55,567 nucleotides of DNA from Paenibacillus caseinilyticus. GTDB taxonomy: Bacteria; Bacillota; Bacilli; Paenibacillales; NBRC-103111. Each line of letters begins with the position of its first letter. Position 1 is the first letter of the stretch. Both the position numbers and the translations under genes were made by a program. Positions 17,137 to 25,347 of the stretch are shown piece by piece. Location: NCBI RefSeq assembly GCF_027533645.1, contig NZ_JAQAGY010000036.1, forward strand, positions 1 to 55,567. Direction: 5' to 3'. The notes under the pieces were generated by a model. The model had not been told where the DNA came from. It searched no databases and worked only from the letters and a program-made list of their open reading frames with translations.

Positions 17137-17574
17137 CTATCCGTTTACTATACTGAGCCGGTGAGGCGTACGGGAAAAATCCCCGTCTTGATAGCCGGCC
17201 TTCTCATACACCGGCAGCACCATTTCGTTATGCACATCTACGGTAACGAGAATGCGGCGAACCTTCCGCCCGATAAAGCGCTGGCGCAGGGATTCGATCA
17301 AAGACTGCCCGATGCCCCGGCGTTGATGCTCCGCTTCTACGGCTATCCGGTAATAGTATCCGTTGTGGTTATCAATCGTACCGACGATGATGCCGACGAT
17401 CGCCCCTTCTTGTTCTGCGACCAAAACCAATTCACTGTCCCAAGACAGTTGTCTCGCAAATGCTTCCATCGTTTCTTCGTAACATTCTTCCGTCAGCACA
17501 CTTTCAAGAAGGCGAGTCACCGTTACATAATCGGACAATTGAAACGAACGAACCTGGTAGGAACCCACAAGCAT
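17137..17574 (-). CDS. GNAT-family N-acetyltransferase
   Basis: The 145-residue protein has the GNAT core: VRSFQLSDYVTVTRLLES, a central beta hairpin (ELVLVAEQEGAIVGIIVG), the acetyl-CoA pyrophosphate loop EHQRRGIGQSLIESL and the C-terminal VYEKAGYQ. The acceptor substrate cannot be inferred. An in-frame ATG lies at 17625, but GGGGAG upstream of the ATG at 17574 and the family pattern favour the shorter form. It is a single gene between its own terminator and the gap before the SLH protease. Confidence 0.88.
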   Translation of the reverse strand: MLVGSYQVRSFQLSDYVTVTRLLESVLTEECYEETMEAFARQLSWDSELVLVAEQEGAIVGIIVGTIDNHNGYYYRIAVEAEHQRRGIGQSLIESLRQRFIGRKVRRILVTVDVHNEMVLPVYEKAGYQDGDFSRTPHRLSIVNG

Positions 17575-17694
17575 AAGTCGAACTCTCCCCGCCACTGAGA
17601 TTGGTATCATAGTAAAATACGACAAATCCGTCCAAATTCCTGCCTAATCTTTTAAAAAACGCAAAAAATCTTCACATTATTTTGAATATCTTCT

Positions 17695-17720
17695 GAAAAC
17701 GCTTTATTTGAAGCGTTTTC
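17695..17720. repeat. Perfect 10-bp inverted repeat with cre-like half
   Basis: GAAAACGCTT-TATTTG-AAGCGTTTTC. Both arms resemble the CcpA cre consensus (CGNT core flanked by A/T), but each has two mismatches. It lies 120 bases upstream of the GNAT start and could be either an operator or an unassigned hairpin. Confidence 0.4.
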
Positions 17721-17801
17721 ACGAACATTATCACTTTTTGACGCTGTACTGAGAGTTCTAAAACGAGCTCTGCAGGTTAGGTTACCTTTCTGTACACCGG
17801 A

Positions 17802-17840
17802 CAAAAAGCCGCTTACGGGACTCCGGTCCCGGCAAGCGGC
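17802..17840 (-). terminator. Terminator of the SLH protease gene
   Basis: A two-part stem (GCCGCTT/AAGCGGC and CGGGAC/GTCCCG) within 17808-17840, followed on the minus strand by TTTTTG. It lies 15 bases after the stop codon. Confidence 0.85.
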
Positions 17841-17854
17841 CTGCTTCATCTCTT

Positions 17855-20800
17855 CTATGACACATCCGGATCCAGCAAACGGTACAGCACCGTAACGGCC
17901 TGTGCCCTGGAGGCATAGAAGCCCGGTCTGAACGAACCATCCGGCATGCCTTCCAATAGGCCCGCACTAGACGCCTTCCTCACCGCTTCCGACGCCCAGG
18001 GGCTGACTTCCCCCATATCGCTGAACGACACGGTCTCCACCCCCGCCAATACCGCTCCGTTCCCCGGACGATCCCGATAGGCCTGTGCATTCGCCAGCAT
18101 GACCGCCATCTGCTCGCGGGTGATCCGGGCATCAGGGGCGAATGTGGTATCGCTCATCCCGCTGATGAGCCCGGCGGCCAAGGCCTTCTGCAGCGCCGCC
18201 TTGTACCATGCATCTGCCGGTACGTCTCCAAAGGGAAGCTCCGCCCCTCCGGATTCCGGCAGCTGAAGCGTACGGGCGAGGAGCGCCGTAAACTGGGCCC
18301 TCGTCACTTCGGCATCGGGAGCGAACTCCGTATCGGTCATCCCGTCCGCTACGCCTCGGGCTGCCATCCGTTCGACGGCAGTACGCGCCCAATGCCCCTC
18401 CAGGTCGGCAAACTGCCGGTTCCACTGCATAATGGCAAACCGGCCAAAGCGCTGGAGCTCGACCCGGAACTGGCCTTCTTCCGATCTTCCCCCCGTATAC
18501 TCCCATACTCCGCTTTCCGGTTGGTAGCGGTACGCTCCCGAACGTTTTGGATCAGTGATCTTCTCTTCTTCGAAATCGGTGGTAACCAGTACCGGCTTCT
18601 CGAAGGAAGCCAGCTCCTCACCGTCCGCCTCCAGCCGAATATCATAGACCGGGGAAGCCAGTACGGCATGCCCGGGTTTGCCCGGAACCTCGGGAACCGA
18701 AACCACACGGAGTCTCACCTTGGATTCATCCTTGACAGCATAGGCCCCGGGAGGAAAAACAAAGGAAAAACCATTCCCTTGTAAGATAAGCTTGGTGCCT
18801 GTCTGCTTGGCCAGGTTCCATACTTCTCCAGCCAATTCAAACACCCATCCGCTGGTTCCCTTATCCAGCACATCGACCGTCACCGGTGCGCCCTTGGCCG
18901 AAAGAATACGCTCCTTCAACTCTTCCTTGGGCGGTGCAATCGTAACCGGCACCGGGACGGGGACGCTTCCTTCCCCAGAGGCCGGAGTTCTGCCTGCGCT
19001 GGAGGATGAGCGGTTGCTGCTGCCGTCCGACGTCGAGCCCTCTCCGTTAATCGTATATTTGTAGCTTCGGGGCTCGCTCGAGATCCCATTCTTGACGGCA
19101 TAGGCAACCAGGGTACGGCTCTCGTCCAATGTGACCGGTCCGGTGTAATCATACAGGGCGGTACTGCCCGCAAACCCGTAGACGAGTCTGGCACCCGCCG
19201 CCGCCGTCTTCAGCACGACACTTTGCTTACCCGTATAACTGCCCGCAGCGGGGAAAGCTTCCGGGGCACCCGGCCGCTTCGTGAGGACGAGGGGCGCTGC
19301 AGGGACGTACCGGTCAGCCCATTCCTCCGGCAGCTTCGCCTGCAGTTCAAGCTGGTAGACCTCCTCATCGGCCATCGGCTCTTCCAGTGTCCGGCCAAGA
19401 TAGACGTCCCGCGTCACGGTCTCTCCCGAAACGGAACGGCCGGTAAGCACTACGCGGACCGGCTCCTTGGAATCGCTACCGGCCTCCGGGACGATTGCGC
19501 GGCCCCTGTCGTCCTCTGCCCACAGCCTCACTTCCAGAAGCGACTGCCCGGGGCTGCTGCCCGAAGAACGGGTTGCCGACAACCGCAAACGCGGCTTCAA
19601 AAACGCATTCTTGCCGTTAAGGAGCCCGCCGCCGTAGTAGGCTGAAGCAGCGTATGTACTTCCCCCTTTGGACTCCGGCATCTCGACACTCTTGCCCGTG
19701 TGGGCGAGAATCCGCTCTACATCAGCGGAAGTCAGTTCCGGGTTCTGCATCTTGAGCAGAGCGGCGAGCCCGGAAGCAAGCGGCGCCGAAAAGGAGGTGC
19801 CGTCGCCGATACCTATCGCATCCGCAGCCGTATGTAAGGTCGAGTAGATCGACGTGCCGGGAGCGGTGATGGTGACCTTGCCGATATTCGAGAAGTCGGC
19901 GATCGTAAGCCGGCTTCCTTCCAAGCGTGTCACAGAGCCCACCGCCACCACGCCCGGCATACTCGCCGGAAACAGGGTACGGTAGACTTTGCGGGGCAGC
20001 TCGGCACCTTCTGCCGCCTCTTCCTCACTCAGTACATTCCCCGCTTCGTTACCGACCCAGTGGTTGCTGTCATTACCTGTCGCTGCTACGACAACGACCT
20101 TTTTGCCCAGCGCATACTGGACCGCATCCTTGACCGCCTGCACTTCGGCCGACATGCCCAGGCTCAGGTTGATCACGTCCGCCCCGTTGTCCGCAGCCCA
20201 GTAGATGCCTTCGGCCACATCCGAGCTCTCGATGTCCGAGCGTCCGCTCCCCCCTACCTTCACGGGCAGAATGCGAACGGGTCCCGGCCCGGCCGCCCCT
20301 GCAATGCCCAGACCGTTGTCCATAACCGCTGCCGCCAGACCCGCCACCATCGTGCCATGCCCGTTCTCGTCCTCGGGATTCCAATCCCGGTTCTTGACGT
20401 CATATCCCCGCAGCAGCACGCCGCTGAGATCTTTGTGATCCGCCCGGACACCGGAATCGATCACAGCGATGGTCACAGGCTCACGGGCGGTATTCTCCCG
20501 CACTCTCGACCATCCGTACGTCAGCTCGGTAACGGACAGCCCCCATTGATATTCGAGATAGGGATCATTGGAAGCCTTGGCTTCCGCCGCCGTGCTGCTG
20601 CCCTTCAGGGCACCGAGAAGCGACCGCATCTCTACCGGCTCGGCAGGACGGTAAGGCAGGTCCGTGTAATGAAACCGGTACACAGGCTCGGCGTACTCGA
20701 CCTCCGGATCCTTCAAGAGCCTCTCCACAGCTTCGGAGACGTTCTCCCGCTCCTGCACAGGCACCGTTACCGTGCTGCTGCCCTGCGCCGCCGCTTTCAG

Positions 20801-21028
20801 CATACGAGCCCCGTGCGGGGCTTCGGCCGTTCTCTTGTATTTCACGAGCACCTTGCCCGGCACAATCTCCGGGGGAGCGGCAGGAATCTCCAGCTCTTTC
20901 GCCGTCGCCGGTTCCACTTCCGGAAGTACGGCTCCGGCCGCTGCGTCGGCTGTGCACGACAAAAAAGGCGACAACACGAGAGCCGCCGCCAATCCTGCGC
21001 AGGCGAGTCGTTGTTTGGGCCCGTCCAT
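17855..21028 (-). CDS. SLH-anchored subtilisin-like serine protease
   Basis: The 1,057-residue secreted protease has a signal peptide (cleavage probably after TADAAA), an inhibitor_I9-like propeptide (about 50-115) and a peptidase S8 domain with the complete triad: Asp191 in VIDSG, His224 in NGHGT, Ser412 in GTSFSAP, plus the oxyanion Asn in ATGND. A CHB_HEX-like beta domain follows (about 590-665), then a Ser-rich linker, a ZU5-like region and three SLH repeats (about 873, 932 and 1002 onward) that would attach it to secondary cell-wall polymer. The ATG at 21046 overlaps the Shine-Dalgarno GGAGGAGG, so 21028 is the start. It is divergent from the ECF-promoter gene. Confidence 0.92.
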   Translation of the reverse strand: MDGPKQRLACAGLAAALVLSPFLSCTADAAAGAVLPEVEPATAKELEIPAAPPEIVPGKVLVKYKRTAEAPHGARMLKAAAQGSSTVTVPVQERENVSEAVERLLKDPEVEYAEPVYRFHYTDLPYRPAEPVEMRSLLGALKGSSTAAEAKASNDPYLEYQWGLSVTELTYGWSRVRENTAREPVTIAVIDSGVRADHKDLSGVLLRGYDVKNRDWNPEDENGHGTMVAGLAAAVMDNGLGIAGAAGPGPVRILPVKVGGSGRSDIESSDVAEGIYWAADNGADVINLSLGMSAEVQAVKDAVQYALGKKVVVVAATGNDSNHWVGNEAGNVLSEEEAAEGAELPRKVYRTLFPASMPGVVAVGSVTRLEGSRLTIADFSNIGKVTITAPGTSIYSTLHTAADAIGIGDGTSFSAPLASGLAALLKMQNPELTSADVERILAHTGKSVEMPESKGGSTYAASAYYGGGLLNGKNAFLKPRLRLSATRSSGSSPGQSLLEVRLWAEDDRGRAIVPEAGSDSKEPVRVVLTGRSVSGETVTRDVYLGRTLEEPMADEEVYQLELQAKLPEEWADRYVPAAPLVLTKRPGAPEAFPAAGSYTGKQSVVLKTAAAGARLVYGFAGSTALYDYTGPVTLDESRTLVAYAVKNGISSEPRSYKYTINGEGSTSDGSSNRSSSSAGRTPASGEGSVPVPVPVTIAPPKEELKERILSAKGAPVTVDVLDKGTSGWVFELAGEVWNLAKQTGTKLILQGNGFSFVFPPGAYAVKDESKVRLRVVSVPEVPGKPGHAVLASPVYDIRLEADGEELASFEKPVLVTTDFEEEKITDPKRSGAYRYQPESGVWEYTGGRSEEGQFRVELQRFGRFAIMQWNRQFADLEGHWARTAVERMAARGVADGMTDTEFAPDAEVTRAQFTALLARTLQLPESGGAELPFGDVPADAWYKAALQKALAAGLISGMSDTTFAPDARITREQMAVMLANAQAYRDRPGNGAVLAGVETVSFSDMGEVSPWASEAVRKASSAGLLEGMPDGSFRPGFYASRAQAVTVLYRLLDPDVS

Positions 21029-21192
21029 AGCGGTTCCCTCCTCCATCTATAACTGTAATACAGACATAAACTCTACTAAATGTTTCCATACAATAGTATA
21101 AATGGAGCGGCTACTTCTGGCAATGATCCCCTGATGATTTCAGGAAAGCTTTAGAAACCAGACGCCCGGGCACTTCGAAATTGTAAAATAAA

Positions 21193-21220
21193 GGAACTTT
21201 TTGGCAAGTCTGGCGTAGTA
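21193..21220 (+). promoter_or_regulatory. ECF-sigma type promoter
   Basis: GGAAC (21193-21197), a T-run, a spacer of 16 bases and CGTAGTA (21214-21220) match the general ECF pattern GGAAC-N16-CGT. A sigma-A promoter is not seen here. It lies about 45 bases ahead of the next gene. No ECF sigma gene is in the window. Confidence 0.55.
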
Positions 21221-21264
21221 TCTTCCTATCAGGCCATATCATCTACCAGAATGGGGCGATTCCT

Positions 21265-22020
21265 ATGAAACCTGAACCTGCTTCCCTGTCCACGCGCCGC
21301 CATCCCAAACTGTTCACGCTGTTCGTAGCCGCCACGCTGACGGCCGGAGCCGGCTGTACCCCGGCCGCCTCTCCGGCCCGGCCCGCGCCTTCGCTTCCTG
21401 TCTCCCCTTCCACTTCCGGCGGTGCCCTGCCGTCCGCAACGTCCGGCGGATCATCCGCCGCACCCCCGGCACCGCCTGCCGATACCTGTCCCGATGCCGA
21501 CCGGGACCTCAGCTGCGATGATGGCAGCGGATCGGTAGATTCATCCGGAAGCGCGCATTACTATGGAGGGGCTGGCCCGTATTACCGCCGCAGCCCGGGC
21601 ACTCAAGCCGCGCCCGCCCCTTCATCGCCGTCTACGGCCGCCCCCTCCGCAGGCGCCGCCCCCGCTCCGGCCGTGCCTGCTCCCGATACAACGAAGCGTA
21701 CCGGATCGTTCAACAAGAGCAGCCCTGCGGCGGACGGTGCTCCGTCCGGTACAGCAGCCGGGAAGGGCTCCCCTGCTGGGGGAACAACGGGGACAGCGGG
21801 AGGAGCACCGGCGTCACGGGCCGCAGACGCCGGTGCTGCCGGGGCAGCCGCAGGAGGTACCGACAGCTCCGGCTCCGCCACCGGGAACACCTCTGCAGGC
21901 AGCGGCGGTTCGTTACAGTCCGGCGCCCCATCCCGCCCCGCAGCATCCTCGGGCATCACCTCGGGCAGCTCCGGCTCCCATGGAGGCGTCGGCAGCTCCA
22001 GTTCCGGGTCCTCCGGCTGA
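21265..22020 (+). CDS. Low-complexity secreted protein (possible lipoprotein)
   Basis: The 251-residue protein has a signal peptide (KLFTLFVAATLTAGAGC); the AGC end resembles a lipobox, so it may be a lipoprotein with mature start at Cys31. The rest is made almost entirely of Ala, Ser, Gly, Pro and Thr. A short distinctive island, DTCPDADRDLSCDDGSGSVDSSGS followed by HYYGG, is rich in Asp with two cysteines and could bind a divalent metal or form a disulfide. The remainder is probably disordered and surface-exposed. No function can be assigned. Its promoter is of ECF-sigma type, suggesting envelope-stress control. Confidence 0.75.
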   Translation: MKPEPASLSTRRHPKLFTLFVAATLTAGAGCTPAASPARPAPSLPVSPSTSGGALPSATSGGSSAAPPAPPADTCPDADRDLSCDDGSGSVDSSGSAHYYGGAGPYYRRSPGTQAAPAPSSPSTAAPSAGAAPAPAVPAPDTTKRTGSFNKSSPAADGAPSGTAAGKGSPAGGTTGTAGGAPASRAADAGAAGAAAGGTDSSGSATGNTSAGSGGSLQSGAPSRPAASSGITSGSSGSHGGVGSSSSGSSG

Positions 22021-22046
22021 AGCCGTCTTTTCTCAGAGGATGGAAC

Positions 22047-22080
22047 CGGCCCGCCCTTTTGCATAAAAGAGAGCGGGCCG
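22047..22080 (+). terminator. Hairpin after the low-complexity gene (weak terminator)
   Basis: Stem CGGCCCGC (22047-22054) with GCGGGCCG (22073-22080), with no T-run behind it. It is positioned like a terminator but may only stabilise the mRNA end. Confidence 0.45.
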
Positions 22081-22140
22081 AGTTAGAATAATCCGGTAAT
22101 GCGCAATGAGCCGACTACTTGGACGAAGGAGGGGCCTGAC

Positions 22141-22320
22141 ATGACGGAAGCCATCCGCCCGATCTACGAGCTGAACGACCAGAAGACGAAGGAGTGGACG
22201 AGCGAAGAGCTGCAGTATCATCAGCGCGTCATGAGCGACATGTCGCCCTGGCTGAATGCACAGGGTACAGCCATACTGGGGCAAATCATTCACGAGATTG
22301 AACGACGCAGCGGGTCATAG
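22141..22320 (+). CDS. Small hypothetical protein
   Basis: This 59-residue acidic protein (starting MTEAIRPIYELNDQKTKEW) is preceded by a strong Shine-Dalgarno, AAGGAGGGG, at ideal spacing. No membrane segment or cysteine is present; it is predicted mainly helical, with motifs such as SEELQYHQRVMSDM and LNAQGTAILGQIIHEI. It lies 120 bases after the low-complexity gene and 125 before sodA. I recognise no named family. The good ribosome binding site and regular codon use make it a real gene. Confidence 0.75.
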   Translation: MTEAIRPIYELNDQKTKEWTSEELQYHQRVMSDMSPWLNAQGTAILGQIIHEIERRSGS

Positions 22321-22374
22321 AGACATCCGCTGTACGCCTTTCTCCTAGTCACGAACACTTAACATACATACATG

Positions 22375-22403
22375 TTGATTTTATATGGAATATAGGCGAT
22401 AAT
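22375..22403 (+). promoter_or_regulatory. sodA promoter
   Basis: TTGATT (22375-22380), a 17-base spacer and GATAAT (22398-22403) lie 43 bases before the sodA start codon. The arrangement is a good sigma-A match. Confidence 0.7.
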
Positions 22404-22445
22404 AAATCTTGGAAAACTTATACTTTGCGGGAGGTAGATTAGAAG

Positions 22446-23060
22446 ATGGCACATCAATTACCGGCACTGCCTTATGCCAACAACGCACTTGAGCCCCACA
22501 TTGACGAAATGACGATGATGATTCACCACGATCGTCACCATAACACTTATGTAACGAACCTGAACGCTGCGCTGGAAGCTCATGCCGATCTTCAATCCAA
22601 AAGCGTGGAAGAGCTGATCTCGAACCTCGACGCTCTGCCTGAAGGCATCCGTACTGCCGTACGCAACAACGGCGGCGGCCATGCGAACCACTCCCTCTTC
22701 TGGGAAACCATCGGACCGAACGGCGGCGGCGCACCAAGCGGCAAGCTGGCTGACGCGATCAACGCGGAACTCGGCGGTTTCGATAAGTTCAAGGAAGATT
22801 TCGCTAAAGCGGCTACAACACGTTTTGGCTCCGGCTGGTCCTTCCTGTCCGTAACCAAAGACGGCAAGCTCAAAGTAGCTTCCCTGCCTAACCAAGACAG
22901 CCCGATCATGGAAGGCGAAACGCCTGTCCTCGGTCTGGACGTATGGGAGCACGCTTACTACCTGAAATATCAGAACAAACGTCCTGATTACATCGCAGCT
23001 TTCTGGAACGTTGTCAACTGGGAAGAAGTCGGCAAACGTTACGAAGCAGCAGTGAAGTAA
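22446..23060 (+). CDS. sodA: Superoxide dismutase (Mn/Fe type)
   Basis: SodA disproportionates superoxide to oxygen and hydrogen peroxide. The 204-residue protein shows the metal ligands His27 (IHHDRHHNTYV), a second His in GGHANHSLFW, and Asp and His in LGLDVWEHAYYLKYQ. The GPNGGG and WSFLSV segments fit the Mn form of Bacillus. A GGGAGG Shine-Dalgarno and a clear sigma-A promoter precede it. Codon use is highly biased, as in acnA, which is typical of an abundant protein. A strong bidirectional terminator follows. Confidence 0.97.
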   Translation: MAHQLPALPYANNALEPHIDEMTMMIHHDRHHNTYVTNLNAALEAHADLQSKSVEELISNLDALPEGIRTAVRNNGGGHANHSLFWETIGPNGGGAPSGKLADAINAELGGFDKFKEDFAKAATTRFGSGWSFLSVTKDGKLKVASLPNQDSPIMEGETPVLGLDVWEHAYYLKYQNKRPDYIAAFWNVVNWEEVGKRYEAAVK

Positions 23061-23082
23061 TTCACGGAATCAGCGTATACAC

Positions 23083-23137
23083 GAACGACAAAAGAAGACC
23101 CGCCGGAGCCATCCGGACGGGTCTTCTTTTGTCGTTC
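23083..23137. terminator. Bidirectional terminator between sodA and lysE
   Basis: A near-perfect palindrome of 55 bases (arms of about 24) with TTCTTTTG on each strand. It serves the convergent genes sodA (plus) and the LysE gene (minus). Confidence 0.9.
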
Positions 23138-23181
23138 ATATCTTGGATTTTGGAGCGGGGAAGCCCCTTTCCGCCTCTACG

Positions 23182-23805
23182 CTACCGCTGCGAGAATACG
23201 AGCCTCAGGCCAAGCGCCGCATACAGTATCGCCTTGGCCTTGTGAATCCACGGCGGCATGCCGCTGCCGCCGGTCAATTTGCGTGCCAGCCAGCCCGAAC
23301 ACAGGGCCACCAGCGTGAAGATGACCATCGCCTGCACCAGGAACAGGGCTCCGAGCACCAGCATCTGCATGGCGGGCTGTCCGCCGCCCGGGGTGACGAA
23401 CTGCGGAAGCAGTGCCAGGAAGAAGAGCGAGACTTTGGGATTAAGCACATTCATCAGGATCCCCCGGCGGAACAACGCCCAGGCCGGCTGCACCGGAGGC
23501 CTGGCGAGCCCCGAAGCCTGCGTTCCCTCGCGCCAGGCCATCCACGCCAGATAAAGCAGATAAGCCGCCCCGGCGATCTTCACGAGCTGGAAGAGAACGA
23601 CGGAATTATACAGCAGTGCCGAAAGGCCCAGAGCAGCGGCGAAGGTATGGGCCACGACTCCCGTACTGAGGCCAAGGCCTGTGGCTATGCCGGCCCTTCT
23701 CCCGTTCGCCAGGCTCTGCGCGATGACGAAGAGCAGGTCGGGGCCGGGAGCCAGAGTCAATAAGACGGCAACCGCCGTGAAAGATATCAGGTAACCAGGA
23801 TCCAA
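23182..23805 (-). CDS. LysE/RhtB family amino-acid exporter
   Basis: The 207-residue protein has about six membrane helices and the family signature near the N-terminus, LTLAPGPDLLFVIAQSLANGRRAG, followed by GLGLSTGVVAHTFAAALGLS and RRGILMNVLNPKVSLFFLALLPQFV. Members export amino acids such as lysine, homoserine or threonine, or other small metabolites; the substrate is not predictable here. It is divergent from the Crp/Fnr gene with 155 bases between, and ends at the shared sodA terminator. Confidence 0.93.
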   Translation of the reverse strand: MDPGYLISFTAVAVLLTLAPGPDLLFVIAQSLANGRRAGIATGLGLSTGVVAHTFAAALGLSALLYNSVVLFQLVKIAGAAYLLYLAWMAWREGTQASGLARPPVQPAWALFRRGILMNVLNPKVSLFFLALLPQFVTPGGGQPAMQMLVLGALFLVQAMVIFTLVALCSGWLARKLTGGSGMPPWIHKAKAILYAALGLRLVFSQR

Positions 23806-23960
23806 TGCAGTTCACTTCTTTCCTTGGTATGGAGATGGGAAGTATAAAGTTTTCTATAGAATTCGCGGCCATTCTAGCCGCCTGACAAGAAGACCGATAT
23901 AATTATAGGTATTCTATCCTACACACAAGAAGACGACCGGAAAAGAGTGAACTCTATTTC

Positions 23961-24644
23961 ATGAGCAAATTGATCCCGCTTCTGCAGAACGTCCCGCTGT
24001 TTCAGGATTTGTCCGCCGCCGAACTCGAGTCCGTCGCCCCCCTGTTTCAAGAGCGCAAGTTCAAGAAGGGCACCATCCTCTTTTTGGAGGGAGACCCCGG
24101 TGATGAATTTTATCTGATCGGCAGCGGTGTCGTCAAGATTTACCGGATCGACAACAACAAAGAGATCATCCTCTCCCTGTTCCGCCAAGGGGATTTCTTC
24201 GGAGAAATGTCGCTGATCCAAAAAGGGCTGCTGCGGTCCGCCGCGGCCGAGACGCTCGAGCCCTGTTCGATCTATACGCTGATGCGCTCGGACTTCGCAG
24301 GCTTCATGGAGCACAGTCCCAAGCTCTGCATGCGGCTGCTTGAAGTGACCATGGAGCGGCTGCGCAAAGCCAACGAACAAATCTATAATCTCACCTTCCT
24401 GGATGTACGCACGCGGACGATTAAGGTGATATCCAAGCTGGCGGAAGAACACGGCCTGCCCCGCTCCAGCGGAAGCCTGATTAATATGAAGCTGACCCAC
24501 CAGCAGCTCGCCAACATGGTAGGCACGGTGCGCGAATCCGTAACGAAAGTGCTGCAGGAGCTGCAGGAGGACGATATCATCACGATCGACAAAAAGTATA
24601 TTCTTGTAAAAGACCCCGAACGGATGGCAAAGCTTATCTACTGA
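23961..24644 (+). CDS. Crp/Fnr-family transcriptional regulator
   Basis: The 227-residue protein has an N-terminal cyclic-nucleotide-binding-like domain (about 5-120, FKKGTILFLEGDPGDEFYLIGSGVVKIYR and GDFFGEMSLI) and a C-terminal Crp-type winged helix with LTHQQLANMVGTVRESVTKVLQEL. It has no N-terminal cysteine cluster, so it is not an oxygen-sensing Fnr with a 4Fe-4S centre; the few residues that bind cAMP are not clearly conserved either. The ligand is unknown. It is divergent from the LysE gene. No Fnr-like palindrome is visible upstream. Confidence 0.92.
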   Translation: MSKLIPLLQNVPLFQDLSAAELESVAPLFQERKFKKGTILFLEGDPGDEFYLIGSGVVKIYRIDNNKEIILSLFRQGDFFGEMSLIQKGLLRSAAAETLEPCSIYTLMRSDFAGFMEHSPKLCMRLLEVTMERLRKANEQIYNLTFLDVRTRTIKVISKLAEEHGLPRSSGSLINMKLTHQQLANMVGTVRESVTKVLQELQEDDIITIDKKYILVKDPERMAKLIY

Positions 24645-24739
24645 GAACTGCGGCGCTGCCACCGGCAATCCGGTTTCCACCCGTCTCCTATATAGGCATT
24701 GCTCGCCTTCCGCTAAGCGTAGTCACTGCTGCCGAGAGG

Positions 24740-24910
24740 ATGAGCCGCACTATGCAATCCACGAACGACGCTCCATCTCCGATTGACGATCCGTGCCAAG
24801 ATTCTTTGCGGATTCGAACTCGCCTTGTTCTTCTCTCTGCTCTCTACCCTTACCAGCTACTCCTCGCTTCAACGCGTGGGGGCTATCATTCCAAACGTTT
24901 CGCCAAATAA
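24740..24910 (+). CDS. Possible small ORF in the gap after the Crp/Fnr gene
   Basis: A 56-codon ORF starts ATG AGC CGC with GAGAGG directly upstream (short spacing); a second in-frame ATG at 24752 is an alternative. The peptide has a hydrophobic centre (LVLLSALYPYQLLLAS) that could be a membrane segment. No family is recognised. The rest of the 700-base gap (24645-25347) holds a terminator at 25260-25309 and an overlapping longer frame (24783-25310) that runs into that terminator and looks spurious. Confidence 0.25.
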   Translation: MSRTMQSTNDAPSPIDDPCQDSLRIRTRLVLLSALYPYQLLLASTRGGYHSKRFAK

Positions 24911-25259
24911 GATAAGTACGTCTGCTGGGTATAGCCCACAAAGCCCGCTCCGAAGATCTGAAGCTCGCCTATGCAGTCAAATGACTCATGCACGGCTTAA
25001 CGTCTACAGACTGCGCTGCTGCCTTGACGCTCTCATCGGGGAATATCCCCAACTCCGGGGACTATTCGCGGGTCTTCTCGAAGAATCCTGCACATCCGTT
25101 CCGAAGCATACACTCGAAATGACGGGCACGAGCCTTGAACCCATCCGTTCGGCCTCGCAGCTCGGACTCGGGGCCTTGGCGCTCGCATTCTACCGGCCCT
25201 TGCCATCGCATTCCCTGATGTCCAGGCTCATAGTGAACCGATCCGCCGCCATAGCCAAT

Positions 25260-25309
25260 CTAACAAAACACCTCCTGACCCCTTACAGGGAGCCGGAGGT
25301 GTTTTGTTA
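25260..25309. terminator. Bidirectional terminator
   Basis: A perfect 16-bp inverted repeat (25260-25275 with 25294-25309) whose arms end in AAAACA/TGTTTT on both strands. It lies between the gap after the Crp/Fnr gene and the convergent APH-like gene. Confidence 0.9.
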
Positions 25310-25347
25310 GAAGCGCTATCTGCGGATGAAGCTCAAGAGGCATGGGG

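Noticed and set aside
24783..25310. A 175-codon frame in the gap before the APH-like gene.
   Set aside because: It runs through a perfect bidirectional terminator, has no Shine-Dalgarno and no family-like segment.
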